From Burkholderiaceae bacterium (GTDB taxonomy: Bacteria > Pseudomonadota > Gammaproteobacteria > Burkholderiales > Burkholderiaceae): a stretch of DNA of 58,219 nucleotides. The notes below the pieces were generated by a model, which worked only from the letters and a program-made list of their open reading frames with translations, was not told the origin of the DNA and did not search any database. This document shows positions 43,648 through 52,073 of this stretch, piece by piece. Both the position numbers and the translations under genes were made by a program. Each line of letters opens with the position of its first letter. Within the stretch, counting starts at the first letter, position 1. The DNA is taken from NCBI GenBank assembly GCA_021166835.1, contig JAJPEN010000060.1, positions 1-58,219 on the forward strand, in the 5' to 3' direction.

Positions 43648-43680
43648 TTAGAGAATAGCGTTCGTTTTTTACGGCGTCAA
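43648..43680 (-). promoter_or_regulatory. Promoter with class II operator (site D) upstream of hyuA
   Basis: On the minus strand TTGACG (43680-43675), 17 bases, TATTCT (43657-43652) form a good promoter 35 bases before the hyuA start. Read on the plus strand, 43648-43670 begins TTAGAGAA and continues TAGCGTTCGTT, matching site C at 17 of 23 positions and site E at 15 of 23. The element covers the -10 and spacer, as at site C, though in the opposite orientation to the promoter. Confidence 0.68.
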
Positions 43681-43709
43681 TCGCCTCTTCCTGCCGTTCC
43701 TGCCGGGCC

Positions 43710-44540
43710 TCAGGCGTGTTCGAGGCTGCGCTTGGGCAGGTAGTGCAGGACCGCCCGTTCGGCTGCTGCCACGGCCCAGTACGCGACGATGCCGATGACC
43801 GTGAGCAGGATGATCGTGACGAACACCATCGCCGTATTCGCCTGCCCCTCGCCGAACACGAGCAGGTAGCCCAGGCCGGTGTTGCCGCCCACCATCTCGC
43901 CGACGACGACGCCGATGACCGACAGCGTGGAGGCGATCCGCAGGCCGGAGAACAGCGGCGGCATCGAAGCCGGGAATTCGAGCTTCCAGAACAGCTGCAA
44001 CCGGGTGGCGCTGAACGAGCGGACGAGGTTGATCATGTCGCGATCGAGCGTGTGCATCGCGCCCAGCACGTTGACCATCACCGGGAAGAAGACGATGAGC
44101 ACGGCAACGAGGATCTTCGGATAGACCGTGTAGCCGAACCACATGACGAACAGCGGAGCGAACGCGACTTTCGGCGCGATCTGCATCGCGAGGATGTACG
44201 GCGACAGCAGCATCTCGGCGGTCGGCGACATCCCCAGGCCGTAGCCGACGACCATTCCGAGAAGGCTTCCGAGAACGAAGCCGACGGCGACCTCGGTGAG
44301 CGTGATGCCGGTGTGCACGACGAGGTTCTCCACGTGCAGCATCCGCACCGACTCGACGGCGACGTCGGACAGCGGCGGAATCACGAACGCGGGAATGCCC
44401 GCCAGCCCCGGGAGCCACTGCCAGGCCGCCGCAAAGGCGGCCAGCAGCAGCAGGCTTCCCACCATGACCGGTGAGCGGACGTATCGCTTCTGTACAGGCG
44501 CCGCCGTGGCCGGGATCTTCGCTGCGTCCATAGCCTTCAC
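43710..44540 (-). CDS. Tau/Ssu-type ABC transporter permease
   Basis: A permease of up to 276 residues with about six membrane helices and the BPD_transp_1 loop (SATRLQLFWKLEFPASMPPL, near 178-198) that docks on the ATPase. It belongs to the nitrate/sulfonate/taurine/thiamine-precursor importer group. The start is GTG 44540 or ATG 44531 (MDAAKIPATA); neither has a clear advantage. It follows the binding-protein gene by ten bases. With the ATPase and binding protein it makes a complete importer between ubiD and hyuA. Confidence 0.87.
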   Translation of the reverse strand: MKAMDAAKIPATAAPVQKRYVRSPVMVGSLLLLAAFAAAWQWLPGLAGIPAFVIPPLSDVAVESVRMLHVENLVVHTGITLTEVAVGFVLGSLLGMVVGYGLGMSPTAEMLLSPYILAMQIAPKVAFAPLFVMWFGYTVYPKILVAVLIVFFPVMVNVLGAMHTLDRDMINLVRSFSATRLQLFWKLEFPASMPPLFSGLRIASTLSVIGVVVGEMVGGNTGLGYLLVFGEGQANTAMVFVTIILLTVIGIVAYWAVAAAERAVLHYLPKRSLEHA

Positions 44541-44550
44541 CGCAGCCCGC

Positions 44551-45540
44551 TCAGCGCACGAATTCGTTCGTGTAGAGGTCGGCCAGCGGCAGCTTCGTCC
44601 GCACGACGCCCTCCTTCAGGTAGAAATCCTGCAGCCTGGCCAGTCGCGCTTCGTCCATCTCCCCGAGCACGGCCTGGCCCGGATATACCTTCTCCGCGTA
44701 GTACCGAAGGATCTTCTCGATCGACGCGTCCTTGCCCGCGTGCTGGGGAACAGCGGCGATATATGCCTTCGCCGCGGCCTTCGGGTCCTTCATGATCTCG
44801 GCCATTCCCTTGAGCGTCGCGCGGACGAATCCGCGGACGACCTTCGGTCGGTTCGCTATCGTTGCATCGGAAGCGAGGATCGCCTGCGCCATGCCGGGGA
44901 AATATTCGTCCATCGAGAACCACTGCAACCCGACGCCCGCGTCCTCCACCGCCGCACCCCACTCGGGGACCGCAGCCGCCGCCTGCGCGTCGCCGGTGAT
45001 CAGCAGCTTGGGCACACCCGCCGAGCCCACCGCCTGGATGCTCACGTCGTCCTTCGTCAACCTGGCGGAGGCCAGCGCCCCGAGCAATGCGTAGAAGGTC
45101 GTGTCCTGGTAGGACATCACGGCAACCGTCTTCCCCTTGAGATCGGCGGGTCCCTTCAACCCGGAGTCGGCACGAACGACGAGCTGCGTCAACGCCCGCC
45201 CGCCGAGGACCGCAACCGACTTCACCGGCACCCCGTTCGCCCGAACGATGACGGGCGTGTCGCCGATTCCGCCGCCCAGGTCGGCATTGCCCGCGCCGAC
45301 CTGCTTGGCGACGTCGGCGCCGCCCTTGCCGACGACGAATTCCACATCCAGGCCCTCGGCCACGTAGTACCCGTTGGCCTTCGCCAGCATGAACGGCGCG
45401 AACGCCGGCAGGAACGACGGCGCGGGGAACAGGTAGACGAGCTTCTCGGCTGCGGAGGCGAAGCCCGGGAAGAGAAGTCCGGCTGCCAGCAGCAGGGCGA
45501 CCGGCAGCCGCCCCAGGGAAACGCGCGATATGCGATTCAT
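44551..45540 (-). CDS. NMT1/SsuA-type periplasmic substrate-binding protein
   Basis: A 329-residue binding protein with a Sec signal peptide (RLPVALLLAAGLLFPGFASA, then AEKL). The mature part (FLPAFAPFMLAKANGYYVAEGLDVEF is its opening, shown here only in part: PFMLAKANGYYVAEG) and NADLGGGIGDTPVI mark the NMT1/SsuA family, which binds sulfonates, thiamine pyrimidines, phthalate-like or other aromatic acids. ATG 45540 is chosen because AGAGGAG lies just upstream; an in-frame ATG at 45558 overlaps the ATPase stop. The real ligand is unknown. Confidence 0.85.
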   Translation of the reverse strand: MNRISRVSLGRLPVALLLAAGLLFPGFASAAEKLVYLFPAPSFLPAFAPFMLAKANGYYVAEGLDVEFVVGKGGADVAKQVGAGNADLGGGIGDTPVIVRANGVPVKSVAVLGGRALTQLVVRADSGLKGPADLKGKTVAVMSYQDTTFYALLGALASARLTKDDVSIQAVGSAGVPKLLITGDAQAAAAVPEWGAAVEDAGVGLQWFSMDEYFPGMAQAILASDATIANRPKVVRGFVRATLKGMAEIMKDPKAAAKAYIAAVPQHAGKDASIEKILRYYAEKVYPGQAVLGEMDEARLARLQDFYLKEGVVRTKLPLADLYTNEFVR

Positions 45541-45554
45541 GATGGATCTCCTCT

Positions 45555-46373
45555 TCATGCGGCGACGTCGATCGCGTCGCCTTCGTTGATGTGCAGCAAG
45601 GCCATCAGTTCTCCGACGTACTGACCCATCCGGGGATCCTGCCGTCGAGAGAAAGGGTTGGAACGGTCCGGGATGTCGATGACGATCTCCCGCACGATCG
45701 TGCCGGGCCGCTCGCTCATCACGAGGACGCGGTCGGACAGCGCGACGGCCTCCGCCAGGTCGTGCGTGATGAACAGGACGCTCTTGCGGTTCGCCGCGAA
45801 GGCGCGGCCGAAATCGCGCTGCAGCACCATCTTCGTCTGTGCGTCCACCGCCGAGAACGGCTCGTCGAGCAGGATGACGTCGGGATCGACCGCAAGAGTG
45901 CGCGCCAGTGCCGCACGCTGGCGCATGCCCCCGGACAGCTGATGCGGATAGTGGTGCAGGAAGCGCCCGAGATGGCAGCGCGCCAGCTGCTCCTGCGCCT
46001 TCGCCCGCCGGCTCGCGCCCGGCTCGCCGCGCATCTCGAGGCCGAGCTCGACGTTCTCGAGAATCGTCCGCCACGGCATCAGCAGGTCTTTCTGCAGCAT
46101 GAACGCGACCTGCCGGTTCGGTCCGCTGACGCGCTTCCCGTCCACGTAGACCTCGCCGGCGCTCGGCCGATCGAGCCCGGCGGCCATCGTCAGCAGCGTG
46201 CTCTTGCCGCAGCCGCTGGGGCCGATCAGCGAAACCACCTCGCCGTCTTCGACCGTGAGGCTCACGTTCGAAGCGGCGACGAGCGGCTCCGCCCTGCCTC
46301 CGCCGCGGGAATCCCCGTTGAAGCACCGGGTGACGTTACGGAATTCCAGGCGCGGCGCAGGCATGACAGGCAC
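45555..46373 (-). CDS. Tau/Ssu-type ABC transporter ATPase
   Basis: A 272-residue ATPase: Walker A GPSGCGKST, Q-loop LQKDLLMPWRT, signature LSGGMRQR, Walker B VILLDEPFSAVD, switch His in FITHDLAEA. The wording is that of the TauB/SsuB/ThiZ group. GTG 46373 or ATG 46364 may be the start. It begins six bases after the ubiD stop, linking decarboxylase and importer in one operon. Confidence 0.9.
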   Translation of the reverse strand: MPVMPAPRLEFRNVTRCFNGDSRGGGRAEPLVAASNVSLTVEDGEVVSLIGPSGCGKSTLLTMAAGLDRPSAGEVYVDGKRVSGPNRQVAFMLQKDLLMPWRTILENVELGLEMRGEPGASRRAKAQEQLARCHLGRFLHHYPHQLSGGMRQRAALARTLAVDPDVILLDEPFSAVDAQTKMVLQRDFGRAFAANRKSVLFITHDLAEAVALSDRVLVMSERPGTIVREIVIDIPDRSNPFSRRQDPRMGQYVGELMALLHINEGDAIDVAA

Positions 46374-46379
46374 CCCCGA

Positions 46380-47786
46380 TCAACGTTTGCGCCAGGCGAG
46401 CCTGTCGCCCCATTTCTCCAGCGTTCGCGCGAGAATCTCCGGATCGTCGACGGTGCGGGGCGCCTTCTCGCCCCAGAACTCGTACTCCTCGTTGCACATC
46501 GTCGCGTCGATTCCGAGACCGGTCTGCCAGCCCTTCTCGCGCAGGCTGACCGCAGGATCGAGCCACTGCCCTGCGCGGCGGGGCAGGATGTTGACGTCGC
46601 GATCGGCGCGCACACGCGTCGACAGCGCCCAGTGCACGCTGTCGTAGTCCCAGATGTCGATGTCCTTGTCGACGACGATCACGTGCTTGTAGCGGGCGTA
46701 GGTAGCCCCCCACACCGCATCCATGACCTGCTGCGGGTGGCCCGGAAAGAGCTTGTCGATCTTCACGATCGCCTCGTAGCTGACGTCGCAGCGCAGATCG
46801 AGAACGCCGGGCACGAGGCTCTTGATCGTCTGATACGCGACGGCCTGCGACGACTTGCCCACGGAGAAGGCGCTCTCCGACGGATACCACTGCTCGCGCG
46901 CGCCGAGGTAGATCGGGTTGCGCCGCATCGTCACGCGCGTCACCTCGAACACCGGATTGGAGCGCGCCTCGCCGTAGTAGCCCGTGTATTCGCCGAAGCC
47001 GCCTTCGATCTCGCGATGGGCGGGGCGAACGAAACCTTCGAAGACGAACTCGCAGGTCGCCGGGACGATCATGTCGATCGTCTGGCACTGGACCATGTCG
47101 AGCGGCTCGCCGCGCAGGCCGCCCGCGATCTCGAACTCGTCCACCCCGGGCGGAGTGCGCGTGCTGGCGACGATGAAGACGGTCGGATCGTAGCCGGTGA
47201 CCACCGCCATCGGCATCGGCTTGTTCATGCGCTCGTACTTGATGTAGTGCTGGCGGCCGTGCGTGTATTCAGGCGCGCCCCAGCCCAGCCTGTTCTTTCC
47301 GAGCGTCCCCATGCGGTAGATGCCCGCGTTCAGTACGCCGGTGTCGGGGTCCTTGGTGATCGACACGCTGAGCGTGCCGGGGAATTTCCCGCCGTCGTAC
47401 TGGTGCCACTTCGTGTTGCAGATGCGATCGAGGTCGATGTCGGCCCCTTCCAGCACGACTTCCTGGCACGGAGCCTTGGTGACGATGCGCGGCTTCACCG
47501 GCTTGTCGGTACGGCGACACCACTCATCGTTGAAGGTCGACCAGTGCTCCATTCCCAGCGCCGCGAGGAAGCGGCGGTCGGTGCCGAGCAGGTTGGCGAC
47601 CATGGGGTAGTCGCAGCCCTTGATCCGGTCGAACTGCATCGCCGGCCCATGCTCCTGCAGACCGATCCGCGTGATCCCGTTGATCTCCCAGTCGGGATCG
47701 ACTTCCTCCTTGATCCGGTACAGATCGTTCTTCTTGTCCAGGTACTCCAGGAACTCCCTCATGTCGTACCAGTTCGATTTGCCCAT
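46380..47786 (-). CDS. ubiD: UbiD-family prenyl-FMN-dependent decarboxylase
   Basis: A 468-residue UbiD-family enzyme. Conserved parts: MREFLEYLDKKNDLYRIKEE at the start, TKWHQYDGGKF, the prFMN/Mn-binding region with NAGIYRMG, and the catalytic REIEGGFGEYTGYYGEARSN (near 262-281) with its Glu/Arg network. These enzymes add or remove CO2 on aromatic or alpha,beta-unsaturated acids using prenylated FMN made by UbiX, encoded 9 kb downstream on the same strand. The sequence looks like the broad 'UbiD-like carboxylase/decarboxylase' branch rather than the ubiquinone enzyme (which is about 490-500 residues and conserved differently). ATG 47786 has GTGAAGGGAA upstream. Confidence 0.9.
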   Translation of the reverse strand: MGKSNWYDMREFLEYLDKKNDLYRIKEEVDPDWEINGITRIGLQEHGPAMQFDRIKGCDYPMVANLLGTDRRFLAALGMEHWSTFNDEWCRRTDKPVKPRIVTKAPCQEVVLEGADIDLDRICNTKWHQYDGGKFPGTLSVSITKDPDTGVLNAGIYRMGTLGKNRLGWGAPEYTHGRQHYIKYERMNKPMPMAVVTGYDPTVFIVASTRTPPGVDEFEIAGGLRGEPLDMVQCQTIDMIVPATCEFVFEGFVRPAHREIEGGFGEYTGYYGEARSNPVFEVTRVTMRRNPIYLGAREQWYPSESAFSVGKSSQAVAYQTIKSLVPGVLDLRCDVSYEAIVKIDKLFPGHPQQVMDAVWGATYARYKHVIVVDKDIDIWDYDSVHWALSTRVRADRDVNILPRRAGQWLDPAVSLREKGWQTGLGIDATMCNEEYEFWGEKAPRTVDDPEILARTLEKWGDRLAWRKR

Positions 47787-47906
47787 TTCCCTTCACGCTC
47801 CTGCGTTGGATGCCACCGTCGTGGCGCTTCGAGGTCCTTCGGTACGAAGACCGATCGACGAGGATGCGGTTCCCGCCGGCGGGCGGGCACGCGCATGACC
47901 TGACTC

Positions 47907-49001
47907 TCAGAACGAGTGCCGGATTCCGACGAGCAATCCCGCCTGCGAATTGCCGGCCGCGGGATTCCCGCCCGGCTGTCCGGCGCTGACCGCGATCGCG
48001 AGGTTGCCGTCATTCGAGATGTGTCCGAACGTCGCGTACGTGGTCGTGCGCTTCGACAGCGCGTACTGCGCGCGCACCGTTCCCAGCGTGGCCTGGTTCG
48101 GGCTGTCCTTGAAGTCCAGGCGCAGCAATTCGGCATCGAGCAGCAGGCTCGGGCTCCATCGGTACGCCACGCCGAGGTTCAGCAGATCGCTTCTGGGCAC
48201 CGGGCTGCCCTCGTTGTCGCGACGGATGATGCCCGCGCCCAGCTTCCAGTCGCCGAGTTGCAGGAAGCCGTTGACGACGAGCCGCGTGTCGCTCAGGTCG
48301 CTGCTGATGAGGCCGGCGAACGCCCCGGGGCCACCGCGCAAGGCGTCGTAGGCCAGCGCCGCGCCCCACGTCGGCGCGTTGTACTTCACCATCGCCGACC
48401 ACTCGCGGCACTGCTTGGTGTCGGCCGCGTTCTCTCCCGCGCAGTTCGTACCCCCCGGGCTGGGCCCCGCGTTCACGGCATCGCGCCCGAAGCTGTAGGT
48501 AGCGCCCACGGTGAAGCCGCCGAAGCGCCCCAGATAACCGACCGAGTTGTCGACCCTCGCGTTCGGAATGTAGGGGTCCAGCGAACCCGATCCGTAGATG
48601 TTCGTGCCGGTGATGTTGGCGTCGCGAAGCGCGTACGACAGCATCGTGTACTGCCGCCCGACGAACAGCGTGCCCCAGTTCCCCGAAAGACCCACGTGCG
48701 CCTCGCGGCCGAAGAGCCGTCCACCCTGGCTGAGGTTGCCGGTGTCGGGCAGGAAACCCGACTCGACGACGAACTGCGCCTTCAATCCGCCGCCGAGATC
48801 CTCGACGCCGCGCACGCCCCACTTCGAAGGCTGCGTACCGGTGATCCCCGGGACGCGCAGTGTGCTGTCGCTTTTCGGCCCGATGTGATTCAGGTACTCC
48901 AGGCCCGTGTCGATCGTGCCGTACATCGTGATCGACTGCGCCTGCACGCCCGTAACCGCCGCGACTCCCACGATTGCACAACCCCAACGAATTCCTTTCA
49001 T
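47907..49001 (-). CDS. Gram-negative trimeric porin (Porin_4 / OmpC-like, burkholderial type)
   Basis: A 364-residue outer-membrane porin. A signal peptide (CAIVGVAAVTGVQA) is followed by the classical mature start QSITMYGTIDTGLEYL. Alternating beta strands run through the protein, with loop L3-like GREAHVGLSGNWGTLFVGRQ, and the last residue is Phe (GIRHSF), the outer-membrane insertion signal. Such porins beside catabolic operons often admit the growth substrate. ATG 49001 has an AGGGGGGATGA ribosome site. It lies 120 bases upstream of ubiD in the same direction and is divergent from the TetR gene. Confidence 0.92.
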   Translation of the reverse strand: MKGIRWGCAIVGVAAVTGVQAQSITMYGTIDTGLEYLNHIGPKSDSTLRVPGITGTQPSKWGVRGVEDLGGGLKAQFVVESGFLPDTGNLSQGGRLFGREAHVGLSGNWGTLFVGRQYTMLSYALRDANITGTNIYGSGSLDPYIPNARVDNSVGYLGRFGGFTVGATYSFGRDAVNAGPSPGGTNCAGENAADTKQCREWSAMVKYNAPTWGAALAYDALRGGPGAFAGLISSDLSDTRLVVNGFLQLGDWKLGAGIIRRDNEGSPVPRSDLLNLGVAYRWSPSLLLDAELLRLDFKDSPNQATLGTVRAQYALSKRTTTYATFGHISNDGNLAIAVSAGQPGGNPAAGNSQAGLLVGIRHSF

Positions 49002-49299
49002 TCATCCCCCCTCGTTTTGACGTTCTGGACACTTCGATTTCGCGCCGGGTGCCGCTGAGCGCGCCGCACTACGCCTGCAATCCGGTGAAGCCGGCCGTCG
49101 AAAAGAGGTTCTCGGCGACAACCGTCCAAAAACGTATACTGTTCTTGTTTGGAAATCGTGGGGGATTTCGGGATGTCTGTCAATAGAAGAACGACAATCG
49201 TATTTCAGCAGGGATCGGGCCCGGGCGGATTGCTATCATCCCGACTCGACGATTGCATTTCCGTCGGCCTCGACGCATTCACGAGAAGTTCCCCATTTC
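49002..49299. other. Divergent intergenic region between porin and TetR genes, candidate site F
   Basis: About 298 bases. TATACT (49135-49140) is a good -10 candidate for the TetR gene but no matching -35 is clear. The sequence around it (49122-49144) resembles the class II elements: ACTGTTC (49138-49144) is shared exactly with site E (28308-28314), and both are followed by TTG-containing tails (14/23 overall). It may be the TetR autoregulatory site. Nothing else coding or structured is evident. Confidence 0.4.
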
Positions 49300-49950
49300 A
49301 TGGCACAGGTAAAGAAAAAGGCGGTCCGCGACGCGATCCTCGCGGCGGCAAAACGGCTCTTCACGGAGCGCGGCTACTCGGGCACGACGCTGGCCGACAT
49401 CGCCGGCGAGTCGGGCGTCACGACATCGAACATCTACAACTACTTTCCGTCGAAGCTGCGCGTTCTCTATGCGCTGTACGAGCCATGGCTCGACCAGCGC
49501 CTGGACAAGCTCGCGGCGGAGGCTGCAAAGATCGACGACTCGCGCAAGCGGCTGCGCAAGATCCTCACCAGCGTGCTGCGCGACATCCCGAGCGCGAACA
49601 ACTGCTTCGCCAACAACGTGCTGCAGGCGCTGTCCACGCTCGCCATCGACGAGCCGTACTCGCGCGATCTGCTGATGCGCTCGGAAGAAAAAGTCGCGCA
49701 GATGATCCGCGATGCGATTCCCGAAGCCCGGCGCAATGCGATCGACGAGAAACTTCTGGCGCACCTGCTGTTCATGGCCTTCGACGGCTTCGCGGTGAAC
49801 TACCGGATCGTCGGGCCGTCGAAGCAGCGCGCGGAGGCGATCGTCGACATGCTCTCGGAACTCATCCTCGGCAATGTCGACACTGCCCCGCGCACCGGAA
49901 GACGCGCGCGCGCGGCGAACGACACGACGAAGCGCGTAGCCGCTCTCTGA
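49300..49950 (+). CDS. TetR-family transcriptional regulator
   Basis: A 216-residue regulator. The N-terminal helix-turn-helix (about 10-57: RDAILAAAKRLFTERGYSG, TLADIAGESGVTTSNIYNYF) is canonical TetR; the rest is the helical ligand domain. The C-terminus is basic (GRRARAANDTTKR). ATG 49300 gives MAQVKKKAVRD. It is divergent from the porin-ubiD operon and upstream of the thiolase, so it probably represses one or both until a pathway acyl-CoA or aromatic ligand appears. It is also a candidate binder of the class II elements. Confidence 0.9.
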   Translation: MAQVKKKAVRDAILAAAKRLFTERGYSGTTLADIAGESGVTTSNIYNYFPSKLRVLYALYEPWLDQRLDKLAAEAAKIDDSRKRLRKILTSVLRDIPSANNCFANNVLQALSTLAIDEPYSRDLLMRSEEKVAQMIRDAIPEARRNAIDEKLLAHLLFMAFDGFAVNYRIVGPSKQRAEAIVDMLSELILGNVDTAPRTGRRARAANDTTKRVAAL

Positions 49951-50067
49951 GCCTGACTACCGCCGCGCGCGGGCCGCGGGCCGCGCACGCGGCGCGGCCT
50001 GTCGCATGCGGGGAGCCGGCACTATCGAGGTCGCGCTCCTGCCGGTTCTTCGACGGGAGACGCGTCG

Positions 50068-51291
50068 ATGCCCGCCGTTGAGATTCCCTACGGGGCGTAC
50101 TGGAGCACGCCGTTCTGCCGTTGGCAGGGCAGCTTCGCCTCGCTGCACAGCATCGAATTCGCTGCCGAGGTCACGCGACGCGAGATCGCGAAACGGGCCA
50201 TCGACGTCGACCTTCTCGAGCACGCGGTCCTGGGTTTCTCGGTTCCGCAGAAGCATTCGTTCTACGGACTGCCCTGGCTCGCCGGCGCGGCCGGCCTTGG
50301 CCACCTGGCCGGCCCGACACTGATGCAGGCGTGCGCCACCGGGGTCCGCTGCCTGCTGTCCGCGTCGCAGGAGATCCAGATGCAGATGGCAGGCGCGGCG
50401 CTCGTCGTGACCTGCGATCGCACCTCGAACGGACCGCACCTGTACTACCCCGGTCCTCTGGCGCCCGGAGGCACCGGCACCTCCGAGGACTGGGTCCTGG
50501 GCAATTTCGGCTGCGATCCGCTCGGCGGGCATTCGATGCTCGTTACCGCGGAGAACGTCGCGCGCAAGCATGGCATCTCGACCCGCGAACAGCACGAAGT
50601 GGTGCTGCTTCGTGAAGCGCAATATCGCGAAGCACTGCGCAACGATTCGGAGTTCCTGAAGCGGTTCATGACACTGCCCTTCGAGATCGGCGCAGCGCAA
50701 TCGAGGCGGACTGCACCGCCTCTCGAAGGCGACGAAGGCGTCAACCGGTCCACGGTGGACGGCCTGAATCGCCTTCGGCCCATCCTGCCGGACGGAACCG
50801 TCACTTTCGGCGGGCAAACGCACCCGGCGGACGGGAACGCGGGCCTCGTCGTCGCCGATTCGTCACGCGCAAGAGCGCTGTCGCGCGATCCGTCGATCGT
50901 CGTGCGGCTGTGCGGATTCGGCCAGGCGCGCGTTCCGCTCGCCTGGATGCCGGAGGCACCGCTGCCGGCCGTGCGGAAAGCGTTGTCCAATGCCGGCCTC
51001 TCGATCGACCGGATCGACGCAATCAAGACGCACAACCCGTTCGCACTCAACGATGTCGTGTTCGCTCGCGAAACCGGACGACCCATCGAGAAGATGAACA
51101 ACTTCGGGTGCTCGCTCGTCTGGGGGCATCCGCAGGCTCCGATGGGCACGCGGGCCGTGATCGAGTTGATCGAGGAGCTCGTGATCCGCGGAGGCGGATA
51201 CGGTCTTTTCGCCGGTTGTGCGGCCGGCGATTCCGCGATGGCGGTCGTGGTCCATGTCGATGATCGCCGCGGAGTCGGGCGAACGACTTGA
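50068..51291 (+). CDS. Thiolase-family protein with divergent active-site motifs
   Basis: A 407-residue protein of the thiolase fold. The nucleophile motif is QACATGVRCL (Cys89); the usual NEAFA motif reads HNPFALND, the histidine motif GHPxGASGAR reads GHPQAPMGTR, and the CGGGGxG motif near the end reads CAAGDSA. The catalytic Cys and His are therefore present, but flanking residues differ from biosynthetic and degradative thiolases, resembling the sterol-carrier-protein-x/thiolase-like branch. It may cleave a 3-oxoacyl-CoA formed after ring opening. ATG 50068 is 117 bases after the TetR gene; alternative starts upstream lack the fold. Confidence 0.82.
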   Translation: MPAVEIPYGAYWSTPFCRWQGSFASLHSIEFAAEVTRREIAKRAIDVDLLEHAVLGFSVPQKHSFYGLPWLAGAAGLGHLAGPTLMQACATGVRCLLSASQEIQMQMAGAALVVTCDRTSNGPHLYYPGPLAPGGTGTSEDWVLGNFGCDPLGGHSMLVTAENVARKHGISTREQHEVVLLREAQYREALRNDSEFLKRFMTLPFEIGAAQSRRTAPPLEGDEGVNRSTVDGLNRLRPILPDGTVTFGGQTHPADGNAGLVVADSSRARALSRDPSIVVRLCGFGQARVPLAWMPEAPLPAVRKALSNAGLSIDRIDAIKTHNPFALNDVVFARETGRPIEKMNNFGCSLVWGHPQAPMGTRAVIELIEELVIRGGGYGLFAGCAAGDSAMAVVVHVDDRRGVGRTT

Positions 51292-51381
51292 GGCTGAGTC
51301 TCTGCACCTTCGCAGCCACAGGTCGCTCGGCCTGCCGTCCCCGCGACACTTCCGGGGACGGCCTCGTTCGCCGGGATCTCC

Positions 51382-51903
51382 TCAGCTGCGCTGCGCGCGC
51401 TGCGCCAGCCGCTCCTGCACCTTCGCCTGCTGCTCGGGCGTGAGCACCTTGTAGATCTCGTTCATGCTGCGCGCGCGCAGTTGCGCCATCTCGCTGATCG
51501 CCTGTGCGTTGCGATCGGCGAGCGCCTTCACTTTCGCCTCGTCGTAGCCGGGCGACAGCGCGAGCCTGGCGAACTCGCCGCGCGTATCGCGCAGCGCTTT
51601 CGCCTGTTCGCGCATCTTCGGTTCGGCGGCGTGACGGATCTCGAAGATCCGGTCGCGCTGCTGTTCGCTCAGATCGAGACCGCGCAGGAAGGCGTCGCCG
51701 TGGCGGCCGTGGCCACGCGCGCCGAACATCGGTCCGCCGCCGCGGTGCCCTTCGGCGCCGTGCTGCCAGTGCGCGGGCTGTTTCATCATCCGCGCCGGGG
51801 GCTGTTGCGTGCCGTCGGGCGAGCCCTGCGCCGAGACGAGGAAGGGAACGGCGAGCGCCAGGCTGCCGGCGACGGTGAGCGCTGCGATGCGCGAGGATTT
51901 CAT
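51382..51903 (-). CDS. Spy/CpxP-family periplasmic protein
   Basis: A 173-residue exported protein with a signal peptide (IAALTVAGSLALAVPFLVSA), a His/Gly-rich stretch (about 40-75) that may bind metal, and two LTxxQ-type motifs (LDLSEQQRDRI near 83 and LTPEQQAKVQERL near the end). Spy and CpxP are periplasmic chaperones or inhibitors of the Cpx kinase. ATG 51903 has AGGAG upstream at the correct distance. It is divergent from the response regulator at 52074, mirroring the cpxP-cpxRA layout. Confidence 0.85.
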   Translation of the reverse strand: MKSSRIAALTVAGSLALAVPFLVSAQGSPDGTQQPPARMMKQPAHWQHGAEGHRGGGPMFGARGHGRHGDAFLRGLDLSEQQRDRIFEIRHAAEPKMREQAKALRDTRGEFARLALSPGYDEAKVKALADRNAQAISEMAQLRARSMNEIYKVLTPEQQAKVQERLAQRAQRS

Positions 51904-52073
51904 GCTTCGACTCCTGTTTCGAGGAAGGTCCGACGCGGGTTGCGCCGGCACGAGTCGCAGCTTGCCGGCGCGCCGCGTTAACCGCGGCGCGCAACGTGTA
52001 AGGGTTCGTAAAGAAGCGTGTCGATTGCGCGCGGCGCGGCCAGGCGGGCGCCGCGGGCCGATATGATCGCCTC

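Noticed and set aside
49950..50067. Terminator or small gene in the very GC-rich stretch after the TetR gene
   Set aside because: GC-rich complementarity is present, but it is low-complexity CGCG sequence without a defined stem, T-run or convincing reading frame.
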